Origin: Odoribacter splanchnicus DSM 20712
GTDB lineage: Bacteria; Bacteroidota; Bacteroidia; Bacteroidales; Marinifilaceae
Direction: 5' to 3'
Assembly: GCF_000190535.1 (NCBI RefSeq)
Contig: NC_015160.1
Span: 3,844,001-3,908,000 of the forward strand
DNA: 64,000 bases
Part shown: piece after piece, positions 36,311 through 45,616 of the stretch
How positions within the stretch are numbered: the first letter of the stretch is position 1
How the letters are laid out: each line of letters opens with the position of its first letter
The notes under the pieces: model-generated
Seen by the model: the letters and a program-made list of their open reading frames with translations, nothing else
The model's database searches: none
Told to the model about the DNA's origin: nothing
Translations under genes and position numbers: made by a program

Positions 36311-36967
36311 ATGGAAAAAAATTGTAAATATATTTTATGGGATTTAGATGGGACGCTGACCGATCCGATGATAGGAATTACCACCTGTGTGCAGTATGCT
36401 TTACGGCATTTGGGGATTGAGGTGAAGGATTTGCAGGAGTTGTGTCCTTTTATCGGACCGCCTTTGTTGGATTCATTTCAGGAATTCTATCGTTTATCCG
36501 AAGCTCAGGCGCAAGAAGCGATCTTGAAGTATAGAGAACGTTTTGCGACTGTGGGCTGGCTTGAAAACGAGGTATATCCGGGGATGCCTGAGTTGTTGGA
36601 TCGTTTGTGTCAGGCGGGAAAGACCATGATGATGGCTACTTCTAAGCCGGAAGTATTCGCCCGGAAAATATTGGATCATTTTCAGCTTGCCGCTTATTTT
36701 TCCTTTGTCGGAGGGGCTACTTTGGACGGAGTACGCTCGACTAAAGAAGAGGTGATCGATTATGTACTGAAGACTAATGAGGTTGTATCTCTTTCCGAAG
36801 TAATTATGGTCGGTGACCGTAAATTCGACATACTCGGGGCGAAGCATGCGGGAGTGAGTTCGGTTGGGTGTGTATATGGATATGGTTCCCGGGAAGAACT
36901 GGAAACTGCTGGGGCGGATTATGTGGTAGATTCGATCGGGGAGCTACAGAACTTACTTTTACCGTAA
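36311..36967 (+). CDS. HAD-family phosphatase (phosphoglycolate phosphatase-like)
   Basis: 218-residue HAD hydrolase, subfamily IA. Motif I LWDLDGTLTDP (nucleophile Asp), motif II MMATSKPE, motif III region TKEEVIDYVL, motif IV VGDRKFDILGA. The four-helix cap of 70 residues fits Gph/PpaX-type enzymes that hydrolyse small phosphate esters such as 2-phosphoglycolate, 5'-nucleotides or pyrophosphate. Cytoplasmic. It has its own promoter and an unusually long leader. Confidence 0.92.
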   Translation: MEKNCKYILWDLDGTLTDPMIGITTCVQYALRHLGIEVKDLQELCPFIGPPLLDSFQEFYRLSEAQAQEAILKYRERFATVGWLENEVYPGMPELLDRLCQAGKTMMMATSKPEVFARKILDHFQLAAYFSFVGGATLDGVRSTKEEVIDYVLKTNEVVSLSEVIMVGDRKFDILGAKHAGVSSVGCVYGYGSREELETAGADYVVDSIGELQNLLLP

Positions 36968-37082
36968 ATGAGTGTGCATCGTGTCGGCTGTGGTCTCTAT
37001 CGGTTGGTATTACAAGCGATAGTAATCCGGTTATGCTTGACTATCGGATTTCGATTGCTCCATGAACGGGGGGAATATAAAA

Positions 37083-37110
37083 ATAAGCAGCTACTTATGT
37101 AACTGCTTAT
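37083..37110 (-). terminator. Terminator of the tRNA-Phe gene
   Basis: 8-bp perfect stem ATAAGCAG / CTGCTTAT with a 12-base loop, followed leftward by UUUUUAU, 8 bases after the tRNA 3' end. Confidence 0.85.
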
Positions 37111-37117
37111 CGGGAAG

Positions 37118-37190
37118 TGGTAGCACCTGGAATCGAACCAGGGACACAAGGATTTTCAGTCCTTTGCTCTACCGACTGAGCTATGCCACC
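37118..37190 (-). tRNA. tRNA-Phe (GAA)
   Basis: 73 bases. Acceptor stem GGTGGCA / TGCTACC with discriminator A, D-arm GCTCAGTCGGTAGAGC, anticodon stem AAGGA / TCCTT around loop CTGAAAA giving anticodon GAA (complement at 37155-37157), T-arm CCTGG-TTCGATT-CCAGG. CCA is not encoded. It has its own promoter (37209-37238) and terminator, so it is a single-gene transcript. Confidence 0.97.
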
Positions 37191-37208
37191 AGCGTTTCAT
37201 TGCGTGTG

Positions 37209-37238
37209 CAAAGGTAGAGCTTTTGTTGGAATGTGCAA
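37209..37238 (-). promoter_or_regulatory. Promoter of tRNA-Phe
   Basis: Read leftward, TTG at 37238-37236 and TACCTTTG at 37216-37209, 19 bases apart; transcription would begin about 12 bases before the mature 5' end. Confidence 0.65.
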
Positions 37239-37321
37239 ATAAAATGCAAAGAAAAAATGAAAATATTTTTATTGTTGTAAATTATCGGGAGATTTTTTTT
37301 CTGAGTATTAATAATTTACTT

Positions 37322-37329
37322 TATATTTG
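37322..37329 (+). promoter_or_regulatory. -7 box of the RRM protein gene
   Basis: TATATTTG, 97 bases before the GTG start, leaving an AT-rich leader of about 90 bases. Confidence 0.5.
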
Positions 37330-37426
37330 TGTCGATAGAAGAATCTTAGTTTTGTGTTTTTGTAACTAAAAATATAGCTCTACGTACCCTTCTATATGTT
37401 TAATCATTTTTTTAATATTTTTTATT

Positions 37427-37741
37427 GTGAATATTTTTGTAGCAAAAATGAGTTCCGCCACAACAGGTGACGATCTCGCAACTCTCTTTGGAGAATTCGG
37501 TACTGTTTCTTCAGCAAAAGTAATTATGGACAAGGAAACCGGCAATTCAAAGTGTTTTGGTTTCGTTGAAATGGAGGATGAAACCGAAGGAATGAATGCT
37601 ATTAATGCTCTTAACGAGTCGGAATTTCAAGGAAGAAAGATAGTAGTGAAAAAAGCTCGTCCGAGAGAAGAAGGTGAAAACAGAGGTCATCGTTCATTTT
37701 CTCCCCGGGGTGGCGAAAGGAGATTTAATCCGAATCATTAA
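37427..37741 (+). CDS. Single-RRM RNA-binding protein
   Basis: 104 residues from a GTG start that gives the canonical RRM opening MNIFVAKMSSATTGDDLATLF. RNP2 is NIFVAK, RNP1 is KCFGFVEM, and the domain ends near residue 78 (IVVKKARP). The tail is basic and Gly/Arg-rich (GENRGHRSFSPRGGERR), as in Bacteroidota RbpB-like and cyanobacterial Rbp proteins that bind mRNA or small RNAs. Because most Bacteroidota lack Hfq, these proteins are candidate RNA chaperones. Monocistronic. Confidence 0.94.
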   Translation: MNIFVAKMSSATTGDDLATLFGEFGTVSSAKVIMDKETGNSKCFGFVEMEDETEGMNAINALNESEFQGRKIVVKKARPREEGENRGHRSFSPRGGERRFNPNH

Positions 37742-37752
37742 TTGAGAAGGGT

Positions 37753-37779
37753 ACTGAGAGCTCAAAGCTCTCAGTTTTT
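37753..37779 (+). terminator. Terminator of the RRM gene, overlapping the convergent stop codon
   Basis: 9-bp perfect stem CTGAGAGCT / AGCTCTCAG, loop CAA, then TTTTT. The stop codon of the convergent gene (37771-37773) lies inside the 3' arm, so the hairpin serves both directions only partly. Confidence 0.88.
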
Positions 37780-38379
37780 GTATTTGGCTTTCAGGTAAGC
37801 GTATAAAACCTTGTGTAGTAAGGCTGCATTGGCTTTTTCCTCCTCAGATAAACGCGGATCTGTTTCGATACCGTTGCAAGCGTCCGATAGTTGTTCATCT
37901 CCGTCGATAAAATCGGTTGCATTTTCTTCCAGATAAAACATATCCGACAACTGCATCTTCTCCAGACATTCGATAGCCAGACTTCTCGCCTGTAATATGT
38001 TGTCCTCCCGATATTTGGAGAGAAATACTTCGATGATGGAATCGGTAAAATAATCACAGAAATAATGCAAAAGCAATAACCTGCGTTTATAAAGCTCGGG
38101 GGTCGGTAATTCCGGTCGTCTGAAAATATGCCCCAAGCCCAGATAAGCCAGTTCTGCTATCTCGATGCTTTCTTCTTCTTCTTCATCTAATTCCAGTAAA
38201 AGAATTTTAAACAGGGCATCTGAAAATTCGGCCTGCAACTCCTTTTCGTTGCTTTGATTGTAATAAGCCAGACGGTGGTCTCTGATCTCCCGCAAGTTGG
38301 CCCGCAGTTTTTTACGGTCTGCATGTATATTACTCAGCTCCCCGATTTCCCGTAAAACATCTTCTAAATCTCTGCTCAT
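37771..38379 (-). CDS. Conserved hypothetical helical protein
   Basis: 202 residues, entirely predicted helical, rich in Leu, Glu and Tyr, with an acidic run (LELDEEEEES) and no signal peptide or membrane segment. I recognise no domain. Its start overlaps the end of thiL by 4 bases (ATGA), so the two are translationally coupled and co-transcribed. Conservation beside thiL in other genomes is not something I could verify. Probably cytoplasmic. Confidence 0.75.
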   Translation of the reverse strand: MSRDLEDVLREIGELSNIHADRKKLRANLREIRDHRLAYYNQSNEKELQAEFSDALFKILLLELDEEEEESIEIAELAYLGLGHIFRRPELPTPELYKRRLLLLHYFCDYFTDSIIEVFLSKYREDNILQARSLAIECLEKMQLSDMFYLEENATDFIDGDEQLSDACNGIETDPRLSEEEKANAALLHKVLYAYLKAKYKN

Positions 38380-39455
38380 CTGTCCTCCTTTGCTTTTTTA
38401 TTTTCACTTTCCCCGGCAGCCGTTGTTGAAGAAAAATTCTGCCATCCCTGGGCTTTTAATTCGAAAGTATTCCCGTCGCGGGTAGTCATATAACATCCTT
38501 CAGAGGCTTTGCAGGTATGGCCGATCACGCTGATTCCCGGCATAGCGGTCAGCAGGTCGTAATGCTCTAAAGGAGCGGTGAACAAGAGTTCATAGTCTTC
38601 TCCTCCGGATAAGGCGCATACCGTAGCATTCATATTGAGCTCTTCCGCCATTTTGAACGTTTGGTAATCGATCGGTATTTTTTCTTCATAAATGTTACAG
38701 CCGATCCCGGAATCTTTGCAAATGTGCATGATTTCCGAAGCCAGCCCATCCGAGATATCGATCATGGCCGTCGGAAGGATATTTTTTTCTTTAAACTGTT
38801 GAACGATATCTTTACGGGCTTCCGGTTTCAGTTGGCGTTCCAGGATATATTCATAACCGGCGAAATCGGGTTGGGCATTTTCGTCTCCCTGAAAAACTAA
38901 TTTTTCTCTTTCCAGCAATTGTAATCCCATATAGGCTGCTCCCAGGTCTCCGCTGACGCAGATCAGTTGATTCTCTTTGGCTGTATTCCGATAGACGATA
39001 TCCTGTTCATCGGCTTCTCCCAATACCGTGATGCTGATGCACATGCCGGTTTTAGAAGAAGTCGTATCGCCTCCGACCAGGTCGATCCCGTACTTTTCAC
39101 AGGCCAGATATAGGCCGGCATAAAACTCTTCCAGCCCTTCGACAGAAAAATGGTTCGAGACAGCGAGGGAGAGCGTGATCTGTTTCGGAATGCCGTTCAT
39201 CGCATAGATATCGCTGGCATTGACGGCTACCGATTTATATCCCAAATGTTTAAGGGGGGTATAAGTCAGATCGAAATGAATACCTTGGATCAGCATGTCT
39301 GTACTGACGAGGATTTTTTTATTGCCATAATCCAGGACGGCTGCGTCGTCTCCAATCCCTTTCAGGGTAGAGGGATTCTGTAATCGAATCGTTTTTGTCA
39401 GGTGGTCGATCAAACCAAATTCTCCTAATGTAGAAAGTTCTGTATAATTGGACAT
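38376..39455 (-). CDS. thiL: Thiamine-monophosphate kinase
   Basis: 359 residues from the ATG at 39453-39455 (MSNYTELSTLGEFGL); a 19-residue upstream extension is probably not translated. It phosphorylates thiamine monophosphate to the coenzyme thiamine diphosphate with ATP. Motifs: LKGIGDDAAVLD, LVSTDMLIQGIHF, VGGDTTSS, MIDISDGLASE, ALSGGEDYELLF. No THI-box riboswitch was recognised in the 110-base leader. Downstream gene coupled by a 4-base overlap. Confidence 0.96.
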   Translation of the reverse strand: MSNYTELSTLGEFGLIDHLTKTIRLQNPSTLKGIGDDAAVLDYGNKKILVSTDMLIQGIHFDLTYTPLKHLGYKSVAVNASDIYAMNGIPKQITLSLAVSNHFSVEGLEEFYAGLYLACEKYGIDLVGGDTTSSKTGMCISITVLGEADEQDIVYRNTAKENQLICVSGDLGAAYMGLQLLEREKLVFQGDENAQPDFAGYEYILERQLKPEARKDIVQQFKEKNILPTAMIDISDGLASEIMHICKDSGIGCNIYEEKIPIDYQTFKMAEELNMNATVCALSGGEDYELLFTAPLEHYDLLTAMPGISVIGHTCKASEGCYMTTRDGNTFELKAQGWQNFSSTTAAGESENKKAKEDR

Positions 39456-39572
39456 GGTAAAATTGAACGTATGTTTGTTGATGATCTGTTTATACGGGCA
39501 AAGATAATGCAAACCGGGAGCAGAATCTTCAAGCTTGCTTGAAAGTTATGCCGAGGTACAGCTTATCTTCTG

Positions 39573-39603
39573 CAAAAATAGTGTAAATTAACAGACAGAT
39601 CAA
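39573..39603 (-). promoter_or_regulatory. Promoter of thiL
   Basis: Read leftward, TTG at 39603-39601 and TATTTTTG at 39580-39573, 20 bases apart. Confidence 0.6.
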
Positions 39604-39688
39604 CCATCCTCCGGATTTTATTCTACGGTCGGACAGACTTTTTTAACTTTTGGTTCTTTGACTCTGGATGTGTGTTAAATAAATTTCT

Positions 39689-39696
39689 TACTTTTG
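39689..39696 (+). promoter_or_regulatory. -7 box of the suf operon
   Basis: TACTTTTG, 68 bases before the sufB ATG; -33 element not clear. Confidence 0.5.
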
Positions 39697-39764
39697 TGAT
39701 TATAATCGTAAGATTGGCTTTGAATTTAGGTTCAAGTTGCAATTTTCAAGTTTCAATAGGTTTT

Positions 39765-41198
39765 ATGGACAATATTATAGAAGAAGTTACCGGAAGTGAA
39801 TATAAGTATGGGTTTGTGACGAATGTCGAAACCGATACGATAGGTAAAGGTTTGAACGAAGAGGTGATCCGGATCATATCCGCCAAGAAGGAGGAACCGG
39901 ATTGGATGCTGGAATTTCGGTTGAAAGCTTACCGGCATTGGTTGACGATGAAGATGCCCCGTTGGGCTCAACTGGATATTCCTGAGATCAATTATCAGGA
40001 TATCGTATATTATGCAGCTCCGAAACAGAAGGAGACGAAGAGTTGGGAAGAGGTCGATCCGGAATTGAAGGCTACTTTCGATAAGCTGGGGATTCCTTTG
40101 AGCGAACAAATGGCCCTGTCCGGAGTGGCGGTCGATGCCGTGATGGACAGTGTTTCTGTAAAGACTACCTTTAAAGATACGCTGGCTGAACGCGGAGTGA
40201 TCTTCTGTTCTTTTTCAGAAGCGGTAAAAAATCATCCCGATTTAGTACGGAAATATTTAGGGACTGTCGTACCTTATCATGATAATTATTTTGCTGCTTT
40301 GAATTCGGCCGTATTCAGCGATGGTTCGTTTGTCTATATTCCTAAAGGGGTACGTTGTCCGATGGAATTGTCTACTTATTTCCGGATCAATGCCCGGAAT
40401 ACAGGACAGTTCGAACGTACACTGATTGTTGCTGAAGATGAGGCTTATGTGAGTTATCTGGAAGGTTGTACCGCTCCTCAACGCGATGAAAATCAGTTGC
40501 ATGCAGCGATTGTGGAAATCGTCGTCGAGAAAAATGCAGAAGTGAAATACAGTACGGTACAGAATTGGTATCCCGGGGATAAGGACGGAAAAGGCGGAAT
40601 TTATAATTTCGTTACTAAAAGAGGAATCTGCCGGGGCGAAAATGCCCGTTTGATCTGGGCTCAGGTAGAGACCGGTTCGGCTATTACCTGGAAATATCCC
40701 AGCACTATTTTAAAAGGAGATGGCTCGGTAAGTGAGTTTTATTCTGTAGCGGTTACCAATAATTATCAGCAGGCGGATACCGGTACAAAGATGATTCATA
40801 TCGGTAACAATACCCGTAGCCGGATCGTTTCTAAAGGTATCTCCGCCGGGTTCAGCAGTAACTCTTACCGGGGAAAAGTGAAAGTGGTGAAGAGCTGCCA
40901 AAATGCCCGTAATTATTCTCAGTGCGATTCTTTATTGCTGGGGGACAAATGTGGGGCACATACGTTCCCTTACCTGGAAATCGAGAATTCGACGGCTCAG
41001 GTAGAACATGAGGCGACAACCTCTAAAATCGGCGAAGACCAGATTTTTTATTGCAACCAGCGGGGAATTTCGACCGAGGATGCTGTGGGCTTGATTATCA
41101 AAGGTTATGCCGGTGATGTCCTCAATAAAATGCCGATGGAGTTTGCGGTGGAAGCACAAAAGCTGTTGCAGATCAGTTTGGAGGGAAGTGTGGGGTAA
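39765..41198 (+). CDS. sufB: Fe-S cluster assembly scaffold SufB
   Basis: 477 residues from the ATG at 39765 ([17 protein letters not shown]); the frame extends 31 codons upstream but without family resemblance. Right-handed beta-helix core with conserved segments [44 protein letters not shown] and [19 protein letters not shown], including the Cys and Glu residues used to hold the nascent cluster. With SufC and SufD it forms the SufBC2D scaffold in the cytoplasm. The stop is followed directly by the AAGCTAAAGGC-type repeat. Confidence 0.97.
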   Translation: MDNIIEEVTGSEYKYGFVTNVETDTIGKGLNEEVIRIISAKKEEPDWMLEFRLKAYRHWLTMKMPRWAQLDIPEINYQDIVYYAAPKQKETKSWEEVDPELKATFDKLGIPLSEQMALSGVAVDAVMDSVSVKTTFKDTLAERGVIFCSFSEAVKNHPDLVRKYLGTVVPYHDNYFAALNSAVFSDGSFVYIPKGVRCPMELSTYFRINARNTGQFERTLIVAEDEAYVSYLEGCTAPQRDENQLHAAIVEIVVEKNAEVKYSTVQNWYPGDKDGKGGIYNFVTKRGICRGENARLIWAQVETGSAITWKYPSTILKGDGSVSEFYSVAVTNNYQQADTGTKMIHIGNNTRSRIVSKGISAGFSSNSYRGKVKVVKSCQNARNYSQCDSLLLGDKCGAHTFPYLEIENSTAQVEHEATTSKIGEDQIFYCNQRGISTEDAVGLIIKGYAGDVLNKMPMEFAVEAQKLLQISLEGSVG

Positions 41199-41240
41199 AA
41201 AAGCTAAAAAGCAAAAAGCTAAAGGCTGGAGCCTAAAAAG
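41197..41240 (+). repeat. Post-stop AAGCTAAAGGC repeat, copy 3
   Basis: Starts inside the sufB TAA: TAAAAAAGCTAAAAAGCAAAAAGCTAAAGGC, then GGAGCC and a purine-rich tract (41240-41290). It lies between sufB and sufC, unlike the tight spacing in the rest of the operon. Confidence 0.8.
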
Positions 41241-41304
41241 GAGAAGGTAACAAGTAAAAGGGAGAAGAATAAAAAAGTAAATTCATTCTGAAAGAAGTGA
41301 GATT

Positions 41305-42060
41305 ATGTTAAAGATAAAAAACTTACATGCCTCGGTAGATGGCAAAGAAATATTGAAAGGCATTGATTTGGAAATCAAAGCCGGAGAAGTTCATGCAATC
41401 ATGGGACCGAACGGTGCCGGAAAGAGTACGCTTTCTGCTGTGCTTACCGGTCGTGAACGTTTTGAGGTTACCCAGGGAGAAGTGGAATTCAATGGTAAAA
41501 ATCTGCTGGAGATGCCGGCAGAAGACCGGGCCCGGGAAGGAATTTTCCTTAGTTTTCAGTATCCGGTAGAAATTCCGGGAGTGAGTACGGTGAATTTTTT
41601 GAAGACGGCAGTAAACGAGATTCGTAAATACCATGGACAGCCTCCTTATCCGGCCGGGGATTTCTTAAAGATGATCCGCCAGAAAATGGAATTGGTCGGG
41701 ATCGACAATAAGTTGCTGAACCGTTCCCTGAATGAAGGTTTTTCCGGGGGAGAAAAGAAGAAAAACGAAATTTTTCAGATGGCGGTTCTCGAACCGAAAT
41801 TAGCTATTCTGGATGAAACGGATTCCGGTTTGGATATCGATGCGTTACGAACGGTGGCCAATGGCGTGAACAAACTGAAAAAGCCGGAGAATGCTACGAT
41901 TGTCATTACCCACTACCAGCGTTTGCTGGACTATATCGTACCCGATGTGGTACATGTATTGTATGACGGCCGTATTGTGAAAACCGCCGGCAAAGAGCTG
42001 GTAGCCGAACTGGAAGAGAAGGGATATGATTGGATCAAGGAAGAAGTAAAAGGTAAGTAG
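41305..42060 (+). CDS. sufC: Fe-S cluster assembly ATPase SufC
   Basis: 251-residue ABC-type ATPase. Walker A GPNGAGKST, signature NEGFSGGEKKKNE, Walker B LAILDETDSGLD, H-loop VITHYQRLLDY. The KKKNE sequence after the signature is specific to SufC. It energises the SufBC2D scaffold. 106 bases after sufB, with the post-stop repeat in between; 6 bases before sufD. Confidence 0.98.
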   Translation: MLKIKNLHASVDGKEILKGIDLEIKAGEVHAIMGPNGAGKSTLSAVLTGRERFEVTQGEVEFNGKNLLEMPAEDRAREGIFLSFQYPVEIPGVSTVNFLKTAVNEIRKYHGQPPYPAGDFLKMIRQKMELVGIDNKLLNRSLNEGFSGGEKKKNEIFQMAVLEPKLAILDETDSGLDIDALRTVANGVNKLKKPENATIVITHYQRLLDYIVPDVVHVLYDGRIVKTAGKELVAELEEKGYDWIKEEVKGK

Positions 42061-42066
42061 TCGGAT

Positions 42067-43428
42067 ATGAACGATTTTGAAAAAATAAATACCGATTTGG
42101 CAACTTTGTTCAGGGAAGGCCGGGCCCTGCTCGATGCAGGAAACAGCGCGGTAATGAACGGTTGCCGGGAGGAAGCATTCCGTAAATTTGTCGATTTGGG
42201 AGGAATCCCGAATAAACAGGAAGATTATATTTATCTGAATCTGCTGCCCTTATTCGGCAAAGATTATAACGTCGTGTTGAAATATATCCGGCAGGAGGTG
42301 GATATGAACGAAACTTTCCGCTGTGCTGTTACGGATTTGGTTACCACTCCCGTATTGACCGTGAACGGTTGGTGGTTCGATGGGAATCCGGCAGCCGAAA
42401 TACCGGAGGAAGTGGTTATCTGTGGTTTGCAGGAAGCGAGTGTGAAATACCCTGATCTGTTTGCTAAACATTATAACCACTATGCGCCTGTCGCTCACCG
42501 GGATGGCTTAGTGGCGCTGAATACGGCATTTGCACAGGACGGTGTATTTGTTTATGTCCCTGACGATGTCGTTTTAGAATGCCCTTTGCAGATTATCAAT
42601 CTCTTAAGGGCGAAGGCCGATCTGATGGGATTCCAACGTAACCTGATCGTACTGGGGAAAAATGCCAGAGCGACTGTACTGGTTTGCGATCACACGCTTT
42701 CAGAGCATGATTTTTTAATCAACAATACGACCGAAGTATATTTGGGCCCCAATGCCCATATGGAATATTATCAGGTACAGAATCAACATCTCGGGGCTTC
42801 CCAGATCAATTCTTTATTTGTCTCAGAACACCGTAATTCCACTTTTGAAAGTAACCTGGTGACCTTGTACGGGGGTACTATCCGGAACAATATGTATGTC
42901 GCTTTGAATGAAGAAGGGGGAGAATGTCATTTGTACGGGATGTATATCCAGGATAAAAAACAGATTGTCGATAACTTTTCTTACATCGATCATATTGCTC
43001 CGCATTGTACGAGTAACGAGCATTTCAAGGGTGTTCTGGATGATGCTGCACTGGCAAATTTCAGCGGATGTATCCGTGTGCGGCCGGATGCACAGAAGAC
43101 CGAAGCTTATCAGGCCAATAACAACTTATTGCTGACAGATACCGCCCGGATAAATGCCAAACCCCAGCTGATCATCGATGCCGATGATGTGAAATGTAGC
43201 CATGGAGCGACGGTCGGACAGATCGATGAAGAAGCTATGTTCTATCTGCGTTCACGGGGAATCAGTCCGGAAGAAGCCCGGATGATGATGATGTTCGGGT
43301 TTGCTCACGACATTATCCGGCGGGTAAAACTCGAACCCCTGCGGGTGAAAATCGATGATTTGATCGATAAGCGGCTGAGGGGTGAATTATCGAAATGTTA
43401 TAATTGCATTATGCAATGTAAAAAATAA
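42067..43428 (+). CDS. sufD: Fe-S cluster assembly protein SufD
   Basis: 453-residue paralog of SufB forming the scaffold heterodimer. The beta-helix core has NTAFAQDGVFVYVPDDVV, EYYQVQNQHLGASQINSL, NFSGCIRVRPDAQKTEAYQ, and KCSHGATVGQIDEEAMFYLRSRGI with the conserved Cys/His. The C-terminal helices end CYNCIMQCKK. Operon order sufB-C-D-S-E is standard; the gap to sufS is 6 bases. Confidence 0.96.
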   Translation: MNDFEKINTDLATLFREGRALLDAGNSAVMNGCREEAFRKFVDLGGIPNKQEDYIYLNLLPLFGKDYNVVLKYIRQEVDMNETFRCAVTDLVTTPVLTVNGWWFDGNPAAEIPEEVVICGLQEASVKYPDLFAKHYNHYAPVAHRDGLVALNTAFAQDGVFVYVPDDVVLECPLQIINLLRAKADLMGFQRNLIVLGKNARATVLVCDHTLSEHDFLINNTTEVYLGPNAHMEYYQVQNQHLGASQINSLFVSEHRNSTFESNLVTLYGGTIRNNMYVALNEEGGECHLYGMYIQDKKQIVDNFSYIDHIAPHCTSNEHFKGVLDDAALANFSGCIRVRPDAQKTEAYQANNNLLLTDTARINAKPQLIIDADDVKCSHGATVGQIDEEAMFYLRSRGISPEEARMMMMFGFAHDIIRRVKLEPLRVKIDDLIDKRLRGELSKCYNCIMQCKK

Positions 43429-43434
43429 TCGGAT

Positions 43435-44658
43435 ATGTTCGACGTTGCAAAAGTCCGGAAAGATTTCCCGATATTGGAAGAACAGGTATACGGAAAACGC
43501 TTGGTATACCTGGATAATGGGGCGACGACTCAGCGGCCGTTGCAAGTCATTGAAAAAATGAACGAATATTACCTGAAGTACAACTCGAATGTACATCGGG
43601 GAGTCCATTTTTTGAGTAATAAATGTACCGATGCCAATGAGGAAGCCCGCGAAATTGTCCGGAAATTCATTCATGCCGGTTCGGATAAAGAAATTATTTT
43701 TACCCGGGGTACCACGGAAAGCATCAACCTGGTGGCTTTTTCTTTCGGAGAAGCTTTTATCCGGGAAGGTGACGAAATCCTGGTAACTGAAATGGAGCAT
43801 CATGCCAATATTGTTCCCTGGCAGATGCTCTGTGAACGGAAAGGAGCGGTATTGAAAGTACTTCCGTTTAACGATAAAGGGGAGCTCGATCTGTCACAAC
43901 TGGATACTTTATTGACTCCGCGGGTGAAATTAGTTGGAGTCGCTTACGTTTCGAATGTGTTGGGGACGGTAAATCCGGTAAAAGAGCTGATCGGCCGGGC
44001 TCATCGGATCGGTGCAAAAGTGTTGGTCGACGGCGCACAAGCTGTTCAGCATATACCGATAGATGTGCAGGCGCTCGACTGTGATTTTTTTGTATTTTCA
44101 GGACATAAGTTATATGGTCCTACAGGAGTCGGAGTGTTGTACGGTAAGGAGGATTTGCTGAATCGGATGCCTCCCTGGCAAGGTGGGGGAGAGATGATCA
44201 AAGAAGTACATTTCGAAAAGACGACTTATAACGAGCTTCCTTTTAAATTCGAAGCAGGAACTCCCGATTTTATCGGGGTGATCGGCTTGGGAGAGGCCAT
44301 TCGTTATGTTGAATCCCTCGGTTTGCCAGAGATCGCTGTTTACGAACAGCAGTTGTTGGACTATGCGATGGAGCGGATGCGGCAGGTTCCTGCTATGCGG
44401 ATTTTTGGCGAAGCTATACGGAAATCTTCCGTCCTGTCTTTTGCATTGGGAGAAATACATCATTCCGATACAGGCATATTGTTAGATAAAATGGGGATCG
44501 CTGTTCGTACGGGACAGCTCTGTGCCGAACCGGTCATGCAACATTATGGGGTAACGGGTATGGTAAGGGCTTCGATCGGTATGTACAATACCTCTGAAGA
44601 AATCGATCTGTTTTGCGAAGGATTACACCGGGTGGCTAAAATGTTTAAGTTGGCCTGA
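43435..44658 (+). CDS. sufS: Cysteine desulfurase SufS
   Basis: 407-residue PLP enzyme that takes sulfur from L-cysteine for Fe-S assembly. Motifs: YLDNGATTQRPL, EHHANIVPWQ (PLP-stacking His), DGAQAVQHIP, the PLP Lys in FSGHKLYGPTG, and the persulfide Cys in VRTGQLCAEP, whose short loop marks the group II (SufS) class. It hands sulfur to SufE encoded 41 bases downstream. Confidence 0.97.
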   Translation: MFDVAKVRKDFPILEEQVYGKRLVYLDNGATTQRPLQVIEKMNEYYLKYNSNVHRGVHFLSNKCTDANEEAREIVRKFIHAGSDKEIIFTRGTTESINLVAFSFGEAFIREGDEILVTEMEHHANIVPWQMLCERKGAVLKVLPFNDKGELDLSQLDTLLTPRVKLVGVAYVSNVLGTVNPVKELIGRAHRIGAKVLVDGAQAVQHIPIDVQALDCDFFVFSGHKLYGPTGVGVLYGKEDLLNRMPPWQGGGEMIKEVHFEKTTYNELPFKFEAGTPDFIGVIGLGEAIRYVESLGLPEIAVYEQQLLDYAMERMRQVPAMRIFGEAIRKSSVLSFALGEIHHSDTGILLDKMGIAVRTGQLCAEPVMQHYGVTGMVRASIGMYNTSEEIDLFCEGLHRVAKMFKLA

Positions 44659-44699
44659 TATTTATATTTTTGTAAAGGATAGGATAAAAATTGATAAAA

Positions 44700-45131
44700 A
44701 TGACAATCGAGGAAAAAGAACAGGAAATTATAGATGAATTTTCTATATATGATGATTGGATGGATAAATATGCTTATCTGATCGAGTTGGGATCGGGTCT
44801 GGAAGGGATGGATGAAGCACATAAGACCGAAGAAAATCTGATTAAGGGATGCCAGTCGAGGGTGTGGTTTCATGCCGATATGCAGGATGGCCTTTTGTAT
44901 TTTACAGCTGACAGCGATGCAATTATCACCAAAGGCATCGCCGGATTGTTGATCCGGGTCTTTTCCGGACAGAAGCCGGCGGATATCGCTAAAGCCGACC
45001 TGCATTTTATCGATGAGATCGGATTGACCCAGCATTTGTCGCCTACCCGTTCCAATGGCCTGCTTGCGATGGTGAAACAGATCAAATTCTATGCAATTGC
45101 TGCTGAGGCAGCTTCGCAAAATACGAAGTAA
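44700..45131 (+). CDS. sufE: Cysteine desulfuration protein SufE
   Basis: 143 residues from ATG 44700 (MTIEEKEQEI); a TTG 9 bases earlier is possible. It accepts sulfane sulfur from SufS on the Cys in LIKGCQSRVWF and stimulates the desulfurase. Conserved DDWMDKYAYLIELG start and FIDEIGLTQHLSPTRSNG end agree with the family. Confidence 0.96.
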   Translation: MTIEEKEQEIIDEFSIYDDWMDKYAYLIELGSGLEGMDEAHKTEENLIKGCQSRVWFHADMQDGLLYFTADSDAIITKGIAGLLIRVFSGQKPADIAKADLHFIDEIGLTQHLSPTRSNGLLAMVKQIKFYAIAAEAASQNTK

Positions 45132-45155
45132 GAAATTTTAAACGATTAAAGACGG

Positions 45156-45476
45156 ATGGATATGACTGCCAGTATAACAAGGGATCTGATTATTGAGAAA
45201 TTGAGCACGGTTTATGATCCGGAGATTCCGGTGAATATCTGGGAATTGGGGTTGATATACGATATAGAATTTCCAAAGCCTTCCGAAGTGATCATTCACA
45301 TGACCCTCACGGCTCCCGGATGCCCGATCGCCGATGAGATCGTGCAGCAAGTGCATGATGTGGTAATGGAAGTCGAAGGTATAGAAAGTGCTACCGTAAA
45401 CCTGGTTTTCGAGCCGGCATGGACGCCCGACCGGATGAGCGATGTGGCTAAGCTGGAGTTGGGATACGATATTTGA
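45156..45476 (+). CDS. DUF59/MIP18-family Fe-S assembly protein (SufT-like)
   Basis: 106 residues, single DUF59 domain: LSTVYDPEIPVNIWELGLIYDI, then HMTLTAPGCPIADEIVQQV with the conserved Cys, and NLVFEPAWTPDRMSDVAKLELGYD. Such proteins assist cluster maturation or transfer in Suf systems. It is 24 bases after sufE and ends the operon. Sequence after it (45477-45540) is purine-rich without a clear terminator. Confidence 0.93.
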   Translation: MDMTASITRDLIIEKLSTVYDPEIPVNIWELGLIYDIEFPKPSEVIIHMTLTAPGCPIADEIVQQVHDVVMEVEGIESATVNLVFEPAWTPDRMSDVAKLELGYDI

Positions 45477-45616
45477 AGCGGAAAAAGAAGGAGCGGAAAA
45501 GAAGATTAAAATTTATAAAATATAATTGGGAGGATTTATTGAATATCTTGTTTATTTAACATACATTTACATCGTCAAATCTGTGATTAATTGGTGATTG
45601 AAATTATTAGAAGTGT

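Larger units (their letters stand above)
39456..39764. other. Divergent intergenic region thiL / sufB
   Basis: 309 bases holding the thiL promoter (39573-39603), a second leftward TATCTTTG (39506-39499) and the suf -7 box (39689-39696). No gene or further structure seen. Confidence 0.5.

Noticed and set aside
39456..39566. Possible thiamine riboswitch before thiL
   Set aside because: No THI-box core (CTGAGA and ACCTGA-type words) is found in the leader.
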